From Polaribacter sp. ALD11 (GTDB lineage Bacteria; Bacteroidota; Bacteroidia; Flavobacteriales; Flavobacteriaceae): a stretch of 64,000 nucleotides of DNA. The notes beneath the pieces were generated by a model, which was given only the letters and a program-made list of their open reading frames with translations, made no database searches and had not been told where the DNA came from. This document shows positions 1 through 8,786 of the stretch, piece after piece. The stretch covers positions 965,001-1,029,000 of the forward strand of contig NZ_CP025119.1 of the NCBI RefSeq assembly GCF_002831685.1, given 5' to 3'. The position numbers and the translations under genes were made by a program. The stretch's first letter is position 1, and each line of letters opens with the position of its first letter.

Positions 1-178
1 TGGAAAGTTAAAAACAGAATGGGGAAGCCAGATAAGAAATTACGTTATGCATCCTTATAAATTAGTAAAAGACGTAAGAACTGCGCATGAAACAGGAAAT
101 GTAGACAACGTAATGAACGGAGATATAGATCCGTTTTTAAAATCTTATTTAATGTTAAATGGACAAAAAAGTGATTAA
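1..178 (+). CDS. prfB: Peptide chain release factor 2, C-terminal end (partial)
   Basis: The window opens inside a plus-strand gene read in frame 2 and ending with TAA at 176-178. The visible 58 residues contain [18 protein letters not shown] and [11 protein letters not shown], which are typical of the last part of RF2, the factor that releases finished proteins at UGA and UAA. The GGQ-bearing domain and the programmed frameshift site of prfB lie outside the window, so neither can be judged. Identification rests on the very conserved tail. RF1 has a related but different end, so RF2 is preferred. Confidence 0.85.
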   Translation, partial: GKLKTEWGSQIRNYVMHPYKLVKDVRTAHETGNVDNVMNGDIDPFLKSYLMLNGQKSD

Positions 179-329
179 ATTTTAACATATCTAAGAATAT
201 CCAATAGAATAATAATTAGAAGCTATTTCCTGCTTTCCATTATATCTTTTTGTGAAAAACAAAAAGGATGTCATTCCAATCAGGGCTAAAATTTTTTGCT
301 AACATATAACAACACTAAAAACATAAAAC

Positions 330-671
330 ATGATTAAAATATACCACAATCCGCGTTGTTCTAAATCGAGACAAGGTTTAGAGATTTTAGAAAATTCAAA
401 AAAAGAATTTGAAATCGTAAAATATTTAGAAGAAATTCCATCAGAAGAAGCATTAAAAGAAATTATCAAATTACTAGGTATCACTCCTATTCAATTAGTT
501 CGTAAAACAGAAAAGGTTTGGAAAGAAGAATTTAAAGGAAAAGAATTGTCTGATACTGAAATAATAAAAGCGATGCTAAACCATCCGAAGTTAATAGAAC
601 GCCCAATTGTTATCAATAATAACAAAGCAGTTATAGGTAGACCTCCAGAAGCTATTTTGTCGATTATATAG
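330..671 (+). CDS. arsC: ArsC family (glutaredoxin-type) arsenate reductase-like protein
   Basis: A 113-residue protein of the normal length for the ArsC/Spx thioredoxin-fold family. It begins IYHNPRCSKSR, with the single catalytic Cys at residue 10 followed by a basic helix start. The conserved ERPIV motif (Arg91) and GRPPE (Arg104) supply the arginines that bind arsenate in true ArsC. The family reduces arsenate to arsenite with glutathione or glutaredoxin. Many flavobacterial members sit away from any ars operon, as here, so a general thiol-redox role is possible. No arsB, acr3 or arsR is nearby. A leader of about 150 bases separates it from prfB, and I see no clear promoter there. Confidence 0.8.
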   Translation: MIKIYHNPRCSKSRQGLEILENSKKEFEIVKYLEEIPSEEALKEIIKLLGITPIQLVRKTEKVWKEEFKGKELSDTEIIKAMLNHPKLIERPIVINNNKAVIGRPPEAILSII

Positions 672-764
672 CTTTAACTTTTTAATATTTTCTTTAACTT
701 TTCTTTAACTGAATGTAATTAAACTAAGAGGCAACTTTGCAGTCTAAAACTAAAAAACAAGGTC

Positions 765-3221
765 TTGACTCAAAAAATTACTCTCTTTATTTGTTGCTTA
801 TTTACAATAACAACATTGTTTTCTCAAAATTCAAAAGGTACCAATACTATTAAAATCTATGGTAAAGTTATCGATGCAAACAGCAATCAGCCTTTAGAAT
901 ACGCTACCATAATTATAAAAAATACTGAAAATCAGAAAATTTCTGGTGGTATTACAGACTTAAATGGTCTGTTTTCAATTGATGCACCAGCGGCAACTTA
1001 TGAAATAAGCATAGAATTTATTTCTTTTAAATCTATAAAATATCCTTCAGAAAAAATCACTTCAAACAAGAATCTAGGGACTTTAAAATTGGCCGAAGAC
1101 ACTAATAGTTTGAATGAAATTGTAATTGTTGCAGAAAAATCTACAGTAGACATTCGTTTAGATAAAAAAATCTACAATGTTGGTAAAGACATGACGGTAA
1201 AAGGTGGTACCGCATCAGATGTTTTAGATAATGTACCTTCTGTAGATGTTGATCCACAAGGAATCGTTAGTTTAAGAGGAAGTGAAAATGTACGAATTTT
1301 AATTAACGGAAAACCATCTGCTTTGGTTGGTTTAAATGGTGCAGATGCATTAAAACAATTACCTTCAGATGCAATAGAGCGTGTAGAAGTAATTACTTCT
1401 CCGTCTGCAAGATATGACGCAGAAGGAACCGCAGGAATCTTAAATATTATTCTTAGAAAAGGAAAAGCTACGGGCTTTAATGGTTCTGTAAACGTAACCG
1501 TTGCAGATCCTAGAAATTACCAAGGTGCTGTTAACTTAAATATGCGTTCAGAAAAAATTAACCTCTTTTCTAATATTGGTTATAATGATAGTCGTAGTCC
1601 TGGAAATTACGTTTCAGACATTACCTACCTTTCTAGCGGCAGTATTGATAGTTTAAGAACAGAAAATAGAAATTTCGACAGGTCTAGAAAAGGGTACAAT
1701 GCAAATATAGGGTTAGAATATTTTTTAGATGATAAAAGCTCTCTTACAGGTACTATCTTTGTAAGAGACTCAGATAACAAGAATCTATCTACAAATAAGA
1801 TTAGTTCTTTTGATCCTTCTGGAAACAATTTGTACAATTCTACAAGAATACAAGATGAAGATGAAAAAGATGAATCTTTACAATTCTCCTTAAATTATAC
1901 GAATAATTTTAATGACAAGGGGCACAAATTAACGTTAGACTACCAATACAATGCTAGTAATGAAAATGAAGCTGCAACTATTAAAGATATAAATTCTGAA
2001 TTTAACGCTACCTATGAAGTTTCTGTAGACAATCTTTTTCAAGCAGATTATGTACTACCAATAGGCGAAAATTCTCAATTTGAGGCAGGTTACCGAGGTA
2101 ATTTTCAAGATTTAAAATCAGATTATTTAGTAATAGCACCAAATTTAGATACAAGATTTAACCCATCTAATAACTTAGAGTTTATTCAAAATGTAAATGC
2201 ATTCTACACGCAATTTGGTAGTAAAATAAACAAGTTTTCTTATCTATTAGGTTTACGTGCAGAAATGACAGAGCTTAATGTAAATCTTTTAACTACAAAT
2301 GAACGTTTTACTAAAAATTTAACTGATTTATTTCCAACTTTAAATTTAGGATACGAGCTTACAGAAGACCAAAGTTTTACCTTAGGATATAGTAGAAGAT
2401 TAAGAAGACCTAATTCTTGGTATCTAAATCCGTTTGAAAACAGAGCAAGTGAAACGGTTATCTCTAAAGGAAATGTAGATTTAGACCCAACCTATACAGA
2501 CTCTTTCGATTTAGGTTATTTAAATAGATGGGGTAAATTAACCTTAAACTCATCTGTTTATTACCAACATTCTACAAACAACATTGTTCGAGTGAATAGA
2601 CAAGAAGTTAGAATAATAAACGGACAAGAAACTAATATTTTGGTAAGACAACCTATAAATTTGGCTTCAGAAGACAGAATAGGGTTTGAGTTGAACGCAA
2701 ACTATAATCCGTCTAGAAAACTACGTTTTTCTGGTAGTTTTAACTTCTTTCAGTTTGAAACAGATGGAGAATATTCATATGAATTAACAAACCCTACCAC
2801 AAATACAATAACCAATGTTACTCAAATTTTTGACACAAAAAACACCTCTTGGTTTACACGTTTCGATGCAAGAGTAAGCCTTCCTTTAGATATCGAATGG
2901 CAAACAAGATTGTTTTACAGAGGCCCAAGAAGTGATGCTCAAAGCGATACAGAAGGTATTTTTTCTGCCAATTTAGCTTTTAGTAAAGACATTTTAAAAG
3001 ACAAAGGAACCTTAGTTTTAAATGTAAGTGATGTATTTAACTCTAGAAAATATAAAACTAACGCTTTTGCACCAAGTAGAGAAAACCCTACAAACATTAC
3101 CGATCAATCTTTTCAATGGCGCGTTCGCCAAGTTTCACTGAACTTTACGTATAGATTCAACCAGAATAAGAAAAGTAAAACACCTAATAGTAGAGAAGAT
3201 AATGGTGGTGGCGAATTTTAA
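765..3221 (+). CDS. TonB-dependent outer-membrane receptor with carboxypeptidase-like domain
   Basis: An 818-residue outer-membrane protein. Residues 1-20 form a signal peptide ending at FSQ. A carboxypeptidase-regulatory-like (transthyretin-fold) domain follows at about 28-110 (KVIDANSNQPLEYA). Then comes a plug-like region at about 125-235 (SLRGSENVRILINGKP; ARYDAEGTAGILNI), and the rest is beta-barrel ending in an aromatic strand. It resembles the outer-membrane beta-barrel family 3 group common in Flavobacteriia rather than SusC. The tail after the barrel is short and polar (NGGGEF). The start is a TTG codon, because no in-frame ATG fits before the signal peptide. The substrate is unknown: no SusD partner or regulator is adjacent and it appears to be monocistronic. 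Confidence 0.8.
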   Translation: MTQKITLFICCLFTITTLFSQNSKGTNTIKIYGKVIDANSNQPLEYATIIIKNTENQKISGGITDLNGLFSIDAPAATYEISIEFISFKSIKYPSEKITSNKNLGTLKLAEDTNSLNEIVIVAEKSTVDIRLDKKIYNVGKDMTVKGGTASDVLDNVPSVDVDPQGIVSLRGSENVRILINGKPSALVGLNGADALKQLPSDAIERVEVITSPSARYDAEGTAGILNIILRKGKATGFNGSVNVTVADPRNYQGAVNLNMRSEKINLFSNIGYNDSRSPGNYVSDITYLSSGSIDSLRTENRNFDRSRKGYNANIGLEYFLDDKSSLTGTIFVRDSDNKNLSTNKISSFDPSGNNLYNSTRIQDEDEKDESLQFSLNYTNNFNDKGHKLTLDYQYNASNENEAATIKDINSEFNATYEVSVDNLFQADYVLPIGENSQFEAGYRGNFQDLKSDYLVIAPNLDTRFNPSNNLEFIQNVNAFYTQFGSKINKFSYLLGLRAEMTELNVNLLTTNERFTKNLTDLFPTLNLGYELTEDQSFTLGYSRRLRRPNSWYLNPFENRASETVISKGNVDLDPTYTDSFDLGYLNRWGKLTLNSSVYYQHSTNNIVRVNRQEVRIINGQETNILVRQPINLASEDRIGFELNANYNPSRKLRFSGSFNFFQFETDGEYSYELTNPTTNTITNVTQIFDTKNTSWFTRFDARVSLPLDIEWQTRLFYRGPRSDAQSDTEGIFSANLAFSKDILKDKGTLVLNVSDVFNSRKYKTNAFAPSRENPTNITDQSFQWRVRQVSLNFTYRFNQNKKSKTPNSREDNGGGEF

Positions 3222-3253
3222 AAGAGCATAATTATTAAGAGTATTGAACAGCA

Positions 3254-3296
3254 TTTTCTGAATCGCTATTTTTCCTAAAAGAGCGATTCAGAAAAT
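3254..3296 (+). terminator. Hairpin terminator after the TonB receptor
   Basis: A perfect 14-base inverted repeat (arms 3254-3267 and 3282-3295, loop 14 bases) begins 32 bases after the receptor stop. The T-rich tail is weak, so it may work as a stabilising 3' hairpin rather than a strong terminator. Confidence 0.6.
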
Positions 3297-3372
3297 ATTT
3301 TAAAAGCGGCGCGTTCAAAACATCAATAAAACAGTATAATGTAAGTAATCCCTAACCGGTACTATACCACAC

Positions 3373-3410
3373 AAAAAAACTCGTTCAATTTCTTGAACGA
3401 GTTTTTTTTT
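3373..3410. terminator. Bidirectional terminator
   Basis: Perfect stem with core CTCGTTCAA/TTGAACGAG (3380-3388 and 3393-3401) around a 4-base loop, flanked by seven A on the left and nine T on the right. It can stop transcription from both sides, including the small minus-strand gene that ends at 3433. Confidence 0.85.
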
Positions 3411-3432
3411 ATAAAATATGTTTTTTAGAGAA

Positions 3433-3606
3433 CTACTTTCCTTCCGCAGCTTTCTTTGCTTCTTTCTTTAATTTCATATTCTCCCAAATAGTTCCACCTA
3501 TCCAATAAGGAACCACAAATGTTAATAAGAATATTAACAACCAGAAACCAGCTGTAAAAATAAACATGAATAAAACCAATCCTGAAAATTCTGAAAAATC
3601 TAACAT
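3433..3606 (-). CDS. Small single-pass membrane protein, 57 residues
   Basis: A short minus-strand reading frame that starts with ATG at 3604-3606 and ends with TAG at 3433-3435. It encodes an acidic N-terminus (MLDFSEFSG), one long hydrophobic segment at about residues 9-35, a VPYWIGGTIWEN turn and a strongly basic Lys/Ala-rich tail. The layout, with the tail on the cytoplasmic side, is that of a small inner-membrane protein, and a good terminator directly follows. I do not recognise a family and cannot assign a function. It lies convergent with the TonB receptor and divergent from fumC, so it is likely to have its own promoter in 3607-3750. Confidence 0.6.
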   Translation of the reverse strand: MLDFSEFSGLVLFMFIFTAGFWLLIFLLTFVVPYWIGGTIWENMKLKKEAKKAAEGK

Positions 3607-3726
3607 TTATATCTTTTGAAAAATTATTAGAGCAAAAATAATACTTATTTTTAAAAATCACTACCAAAATCCATCTTTTTTCAATACTATTCACCAATTG
3701 TTCATAATATTTTGGCTTACTTTTTG

Positions 3727-3734
3727 TAAATTTG
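3727..3734 (+). promoter_or_regulatory. -7 promoter element for fumC
   Basis: TAAATTTG matches the Bacteroidota -7 consensus TAnnTTTG and lies 22 bases before the fumC ATG. No TTG at the usual 19-20 base distance is present, so only this half is supported. Confidence 0.5.
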
Positions 3735-3755
3735 TGGTATCTAAATTCAATAAAA

Positions 3756-5156
3756 ATGTCAAAATACAGAATAGAAAAAGATACAATGGGAAACGTAGAA
3801 GTTCCTGCAGACAAATATTGGGGAGCGCAAACAGAACGTTCTCGTAACAACTTTAAAATTGGTGCTGCCGCTTCTATGCCTCTAGAAATTGTCTATGGTT
3901 TTGCATATCTAAAAAAAGCTGCTGCCTATACAAATGCAGAATTAGGTGTTTTAGCAGAAGAAAAACGAGATTTAATTGCACAAGTTTGTGATGAAATTTT
4001 AGCAGGAAAATTAGATGACCAATTTCCGTTAGTAATTTGGCAAACAGGTTCTGGAACACAATCTAACATGAATGTGAACGAAGTAGTTGCCAACAGAGCG
4101 CATGAAATTGCAGGAAAAGTAATTGGTGAAGGTGAAAAAACCATTCAACCAAATGATGATGTGAACAAATCGCAATCATCAAATGATACATTTCCAACAG
4201 GAATGCATATTGCTATTTATAAGAAGATAAAAGAAAATACAATTCCTGGAATTATACAATTAAGAAATACTTTACACGACAAAGCAATTGCTTTTAAAGA
4301 TGTCGTAAAAATTGGTAGAACACATTTAATGGATGCAACTCCGTTAACTTTAGGTCAAGAATTTTCTGGTTATGTAGCACAATTAGACTTTGGTTTAAAA
4401 GCTTTAGAAAATACATTAGCACATCTAAGTCAGTTAGCTTTAGGAGGAACTGCCGTAGGAACAGGATTAAATACGCCAGCTGGTTATGATGTTTTAGTTG
4501 CAAAGTATATTGCAGAGTTTACAGATTTACCTTTTATAACAGCAGAAAATAAGTTTGAAGCTTTAGCAGCACACGATGCTTTGGTAGAAACTCATGGCGC
4601 TTTAAAGCAAGTAGCCGTTTCGTTAAATAAAATTGCAAACGATATTAGAATGATGGCTTCTGGACCAAGATCTGGAATAGGAGAAATTATGATTCCTGCA
4701 AATGAACCAGGAAGTTCTATTATGCCAGGTAAAGTAAACCCAACACAAGCAGAAGCAATTACAATGGTTTGTGCGCAAGTTATGGGTAATGATGTTGCTG
4801 TAACTGTTGGTGGAACTCAAGGTCATTATGAATTAAACGTTTTTAAACCAATGATGGCTGCAAACGTTTTACAATCTGCACAATTAATTGGAGATGCTTG
4901 TGTTTCTTTTGATGAAAATTGTGTTGCAGGTATTGAACCAAATCATGCTAGAATTACAGAATTATTAAATAACTCTTTAATGCTAGTAACTGCTTTAAAT
5001 ACTAAAATAGGGTATTATAAAGCCGCAGAAATTGCAAACACAGCTCACGAAAACGGAACTACTTTAAAAGTAGAAGCGGTTCGATTGGGTTATGTTACTC
5101 CAGAACAATATGATGAATGGGTAAAACCAGAAGAAATGACTGGTGCTTTAAAATAA
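3756..5156 (+). CDS. fumC: Class II fumarate hydratase
   Basis: A 466-residue protein from the ATG at 3756, the usual length for heat-stable, iron-free fumarase, which interconverts fumarate and malate in the TCA cycle. It starts [25 protein letters not shown]. It carries the superfamily signature [11 protein letters not shown] at residues 319-329, the [10 protein letters not shown] loop and QSSNDTFPT. An upstream TTG in the same frame would add eight residues, but that codon lies inside the -7 promoter element, so the ATG is preferred. Aspartase and argininosuccinate lyase share the fold, but the motifs here are those of FumC. A strong terminator follows at once, so the gene is monocistronic. 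Confidence 0.95.
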   Translation: MSKYRIEKDTMGNVEVPADKYWGAQTERSRNNFKIGAAASMPLEIVYGFAYLKKAAAYTNAELGVLAEEKRDLIAQVCDEILAGKLDDQFPLVIWQTGSGTQSNMNVNEVVANRAHEIAGKVIGEGEKTIQPNDDVNKSQSSNDTFPTGMHIAIYKKIKENTIPGIIQLRNTLHDKAIAFKDVVKIGRTHLMDATPLTLGQEFSGYVAQLDFGLKALENTLAHLSQLALGGTAVGTGLNTPAGYDVLVAKYIAEFTDLPFITAENKFEALAAHDALVETHGALKQVAVSLNKIANDIRMMASGPRSGIGEIMIPANEPGSSIMPGKVNPTQAEAITMVCAQVMGNDVAVTVGGTQGHYELNVFKPMMAANVLQSAQLIGDACVSFDENCVAGIEPNHARITELLNNSLMLVTALNTKIGYYKAAEIANTAHENGTTLKVEAVRLGYVTPEQYDEWVKPEEMTGALK

Positions 5157-5176
5157 AAATTACAATTACAATTTTT

Positions 5177-5209
5177 AAAAAGCTGTAATTTATTTTACAG
5201 CTTTTTTTT
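5177..5209 (+). terminator. Terminator after fumC
   Basis: Stem AAAAAGCTGTAA (5177-5188) with TTACAGCTTTTT (5195-5206), six-base loop, then a T run. It lies 21 bases after the fumC stop. Confidence 0.85.
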
Positions 5210-5238
5210 AGCGAAAAAAATAATCATAAAAATAGAAA

Positions 5239-5718
5239 ATGAACATGACAAATCACGAAGAATTTATGAGTGAAGCAGTAAAAGCTGCTTTAAAAGGAAT
5301 GAATAACAACGAAGGCGGACCGTTTGGCTGTATTGTTGTAAAAGATGGAGAGATTGTGGGGCGTGGAAATAATAAAGTTACTTCTACAAACGACCCAACT
5401 GCACATGCAGAAGTAACCGCTATTAGAGATGCTTGTAAAAACATTGGTTCTTTTCAATTAGATGGTTGTATTATTTATACTTCTTGCGAGCCTTGTCCTA
5501 TGTGTTTAGGCGCAATTTATTGGGCTAGACCAGACAAAGTGTATTATGGCTGTAACCAGCAAGATGCTGCAAATATTGGTTTTGATGATGAATTTATTTA
5601 CAAGGAAATTCCGCTTCCATATGAAAAAAGAAGTATTCCTTTTGAACAAGTTGGAAGAAAAATTGCATTAGAACCGTTTGATAAATGGTCGGAAAAAGAA
5701 GATAAAACTGAATACTAA
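5239..5718 (+). CDS. guaD: Guanine deaminase, cytidine-deaminase fold
   Basis: A 159-residue zinc hydrolase of the CMP/dCMP deaminase superfamily. Zinc and catalytic residues are visible as His56-Ala-Glu58 and Pro85-Cys86-Pro-Met-Cys89. The surroundings (GGPFGCIVVKDG, NDPTAHAEVTAIR, YTSCEPCPMCLGAIYWAR, GFDDEFIYKEI) closely follow Bacillus subtilis guanine deaminase, including the C-terminal part that completes the neighbouring active site in the domain-swapped dimer. The expected reaction is guanine to xanthine and ammonia. The tRNA adenosine deaminase TadA has a similar core but lacks the FDDEFIYKE segment. ATG 5239 and ATG 5245 are both possible starts. Confidence 0.85.
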   Translation: MNMTNHEEFMSEAVKAALKGMNNNEGGPFGCIVVKDGEIVGRGNNKVTSTNDPTAHAEVTAIRDACKNIGSFQLDGCIIYTSCEPCPMCLGAIYWARPDKVYYGCNQQDAANIGFDDEFIYKEIPLPYEKRSIPFEQVGRKIALEPFDKWSEKEDKTEY

Positions 5719-5723
5719 ATTAT

Positions 5724-5757
5724 AAAAAATCCGGAGTTAAAACTTCGGATTTTTTTA
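5724..5757 (+). terminator. Terminator after guaD
   Basis: Stem AAATCCGGAGT / ACTTCGGATTT (about 5727-5737 and 5742-5752, one G-U pair) with a TAAA loop and a long T run, just past the guaD stop. Confidence 0.85.
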
Positions 5758-5797
5758 TTCTATAAACTTTAAGACACTTCTAAAAGAGTGATTATGC

Positions 5798-6307
5798 CTA
5801 TAAGTAACGCTCTTTTACGATATTTAAATGATGTATTTGATGGCCAGAAAACAAATACCCTAAAGCCCTAACAGACATTTTATTATTAGATGCAACTCCA
5901 ATTCTTAACAAGGCTTCATCAGAAAAACTTTTGTATAACTGAATGCTAGATTTTCTTAAAACTTCCATTTCATCTAATAAATCATAATAATCTCTATCAT
6001 TTGCATTATCATTCTCAACAAAAATATCTTGATCAAGACCCGGTAATGACGTTTTATCATTTCTTGCAAAAGACAAGGCTCTGTAACAAAAAACTCTTTC
6101 TGTATCTATAATATGTTGTATCAATTCTTTTAACGTCCATTTTCCTTCTGCATAAGAAAAAATATGTTTCTCTTTAGCAATGTTTCTTAATAAGCTTTCA
6201 AATTCTTTTTGAGAGCTTTCTAAGTTTTCGAGTATAGTTACATTCTCGATATCAACCAATTGCATATATTGTTTAAAATAAGGAGCGTATTCTTTTTTTG
6301 ATATCAT
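5798..6307 (-). CDS. DinB/YfiT-fold four-helix protein
   Basis: A 169-residue protein with the DinB-superfamily pattern: an N-terminal helix pair, WTLKELIQHIIDTER with His65, and a C-terminal SGHQIHHLNIVKER with His156 and His160. These three histidines form the usual metal site of DinB/YfiT proteins. Members include bacillithiol and mycothiol transferases as well as many damage-inducible proteins of unknown role. It is the last gene of a minus-strand run, starting 8 bases after the stop of the tyrosine kinase gene, so it is probably co-transcribed with the polysaccharide export genes, although no functional link is obvious. Confidence 0.8.
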   Translation of the reverse strand: MISKKEYAPYFKQYMQLVDIENVTILENLESSQKEFESLLRNIAKEKHIFSYAEGKWTLKELIQHIIDTERVFCYRALSFARNDKTSLPGLDQDIFVENDNANDRDYYDLLDEMEVLRKSSIQLYKSFSDEALLRIGVASNNKMSVRALGYLFSGHQIHHLNIVKERYL

Positions 6308-6315
6308 GAGAGAAG

Positions 6316-8781
6316 TTATTTTTTCGGTTTTAAGAAACCAAATAATTTAGAGAAAAAACCTTTTTTATCTTCATTTTCATGATAACCATAGCTATATTTT
6401 CCGTAACCATAACCGTAACCATATCCGTAGCCATAACCGTAACCGTACTTGCTTTTTATAGAGAAATCATTTAATACGTAACTTATGTTTGTTACTTCTT
6501 TATTTCTATATTTATCATCAATCATTTTCATCATTCCTCTTTCTGTGTAGTTCTGACGAACAACATAAATAACAGCATCAGAATATTTGAACAACTCTAA
6601 AGCATCAGAAACTAAACCAACTGGAGGCGTATCTATAATAATGTAATCGTATTCTTTTTTTAACTGCCTAATCATTTCATCTGCAGCATTATTTAATAAT
6701 AACTCGGACGGATTAGGAGGTATTGGTCCTGATAAAATTAAATCTAAATTCGGAATTTTTGTTGGTGTAATTACTTCTTTTAATGTTTTCTGTTTAATTA
6801 GATAATTCACAATTCCAACATCATTTGGTAAATCAAAATCATCATAGATCTTAGGTTTTCTTAAATCTAAGCCTAATAAGACAGTTTTCTTACCACTCAA
6901 TGCAAAAACAGTTGCCATATTTATAGAAACCATCGTTTTACCTTCTCCACTAACAGATGATGTTAAAATCAACGTTTTTGACTCATCTTCATTTGTGTTT
7001 TTAAACAAGAATTGAATATTAGATCGTAAGGCTCTAAATGATTCTGAAACAGAAGATTTTGGTCTTTCAAAAACAGCTAAATTATTCTTTCCTGTATTTT
7101 TTCCAACAACACCTAAAACGGGTATCGCATAATTATTTTGAATTTCTTCTGCAGTATGAATTTTATTATCTAACAACTCTCTAATTATAATATAAAACAA
7201 CGGTAATATTGTACCTAGCATTATTGCAATTAAGTAATTAAAACTAGGTAAAGGGTAATTTGGCCCTTGTCCTAAATCTTTAGCTGTATCAATAATTTTC
7301 ACATCAGAAACATTAGCGGCAATTGCTGTACCCGCTTCATATCTTTTTTGCTTTAAATAACTGTAATTGGTTTCAGAAATCTCATAATCTCTTTGAAAAG
7401 AAATTAAACCTTGTTCCTTCTTTGGTAATTTTTTCTTTTTAGATTTATAGATACTTAAGTTAGAGTTTAGTTTTCTTAATCTATTGCTATTGACTCTTTC
7501 AAGTGAAGAAATATTTTCTAATAAGTTATTTTTAATAATTTGAATTTCCCTTGATATCTGAATAACATCTGGATGATTATCTTTAACCATATTCCTTAAG
7601 CTTTCTCTAAAGCTAGATTTTGTTACCAAATTATTGATTAATTCTGATATCTTAGGATCCTCTAGAGCAAGGGAAGCCGGTACAAGGTTATCTCTATTGT
7701 ATTTATAATTTGATTTTAAATAACCTCTTAAATTTTTTAAATAATCATTATAACTTACTATTTGTTGTTTTTCTTTTTCTAAAGTAAATGTTTCCCCAAA
7801 TATCTCTGTTCCTTGTGTTGATAAATCAAAAATATTATTTGTTTCTCTATAATTTCCAAGGTCTTTTTCTAATTTTCTTAATTTTTTTTCCTCAGCTATA
7901 AATAACGTATCTATATATGCTTGGGTTTTTACAGCATACTCTATTTTTTGAATTTGTTTTACTGAATCTAAAACTTTTACTGTAGCATTTAAGTAATCTT
8001 CTATTCTTTTTTTATTACCTCCTTGTTGGCTTAACCTTAACATAGAAGCAGCGTTAGTAATGCTACTCACATTTATGTTTCTATTAGCACCAACAGTTCC
8101 ATCGAAACTAGTAAATTGTAGAAAGTACTTTTCACCTATTTTAAACGGACTTACTTGTTTTATTGAAAAATGAAGGAAAGGTGTATTTATTGTGTCTCTT
8201 ATATGGTATTCTTTAGAAAAACTCAATTCTTTCGAAGGCAAATTAACAATACTATTGGTATCATAATTTATTAATGAATTGCTACCAGATTCATTAAAAT
8301 CGAAAGAGATTTTAAAAGTTTCATCTCCAGTAAATTCAATCGCAATCAATTTATTGTATAATTGTGGTTTACTTGTATTTAAATTTACAATAAAAGGTGT
8401 GTAACCATACTTATCTTCAATTCTAAACCTACCTTCTTGAAGGTAATTAATATAAAAATTTAATCTCTTTACAACAATTTCATTATGAGACCTAGATTTC
8501 AAAATTACTTTTACCGTTTCCAATTCATCGCTAGAACCACCCCAATTAAAAGCAATATTAGTTCCTGTAGAAAAAAGTGGATTATTTTCTTCTTTTACAG
8601 AAATAACAGTATCTAAGGTGTAAATTTCTTTCATATAGCCATTCATAAACTTAGCAACAATGAGTCCGATAACTATAGTAACTAAGAATAACTTCCAATA
8701 TGCAAGAACTTTATAAACGTAGTCTTTTACATCTATGTTACCTGCAGTAGAAGTATGAATGCCTTTTGATTGATTACTCAT
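6316..8781 (-). CDS. wzc: Wzc-type polysaccharide co-polymerase / bacterial tyrosine autokinase
   Basis: An 821-residue inner-membrane protein. A Wzz-like chain-length domain with two membrane segments (about residues 30-50 and 525-545) encloses a long periplasmic coiled-coil part. The cytoplasmic BY-kinase domain shows Walker A SGEGKT (about 607-612), Walker A' LLGLDLRKPK and Walker B YIIIDTPPVG. The C-terminal tail has 11 tyrosines within residues 779-800, mostly eight Tyr-Gly repeats, and is the expected autophosphorylation cluster. It controls polymerisation and export of surface polysaccharide together with the Wza pore encoded 5 bases upstream. No glycosyltransferases or flippase are in the window, so the rest of the pathway is elsewhere. 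Confidence 0.9.
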   Translation of the reverse strand: MSNQSKGIHTSTAGNIDVKDYVYKVLAYWKLFLVTIVIGLIVAKFMNGYMKEIYTLDTVISVKEENNPLFSTGTNIAFNWGGSSDELETVKVILKSRSHNEIVVKRLNFYINYLQEGRFRIEDKYGYTPFIVNLNTSKPQLYNKLIAIEFTGDETFKISFDFNESGSNSLINYDTNSIVNLPSKELSFSKEYHIRDTINTPFLHFSIKQVSPFKIGEKYFLQFTSFDGTVGANRNINVSSITNAASMLRLSQQGGNKKRIEDYLNATVKVLDSVKQIQKIEYAVKTQAYIDTLFIAEEKKLRKLEKDLGNYRETNNIFDLSTQGTEIFGETFTLEKEKQQIVSYNDYLKNLRGYLKSNYKYNRDNLVPASLALEDPKISELINNLVTKSSFRESLRNMVKDNHPDVIQISREIQIIKNNLLENISSLERVNSNRLRKLNSNLSIYKSKKKKLPKKEQGLISFQRDYEISETNYSYLKQKRYEAGTAIAANVSDVKIIDTAKDLGQGPNYPLPSFNYLIAIMLGTILPLFYIIIRELLDNKIHTAEEIQNNYAIPVLGVVGKNTGKNNLAVFERPKSSVSESFRALRSNIQFLFKNTNEDESKTLILTSSVSGEGKTMVSINMATVFALSGKKTVLLGLDLRKPKIYDDFDLPNDVGIVNYLIKQKTLKEVITPTKIPNLDLILSGPIPPNPSELLLNNAADEMIRQLKKEYDYIIIDTPPVGLVSDALELFKYSDAVIYVVRQNYTERGMMKMIDDKYRNKEVTNISYVLNDFSIKSKYGYGYGYGYGYGYGYGKYSYGYHENEDKKGFFSKLFGFLKPKK

Positions 8782-8786
8782 ATTTT

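Noticed and set aside
330..671. An arsenic resistance operon
   Set aside because: Only the ArsC-like gene is present, with no transporter or ArsR regulator beside it.
3425..3850. A 141-codon minus-strand frame covering the fumC promoter and start
   Set aside because: It is a shadow of fumC and of the small membrane protein in another frame; the protein has no plausible composition.
6379..6447. DNA tandem repeat or CRISPR-like array in the wzc end
   Set aside because: The period is six bases, is in frame and encodes Tyr-Gly; synonymous codons differ between units, so it is a protein repeat.
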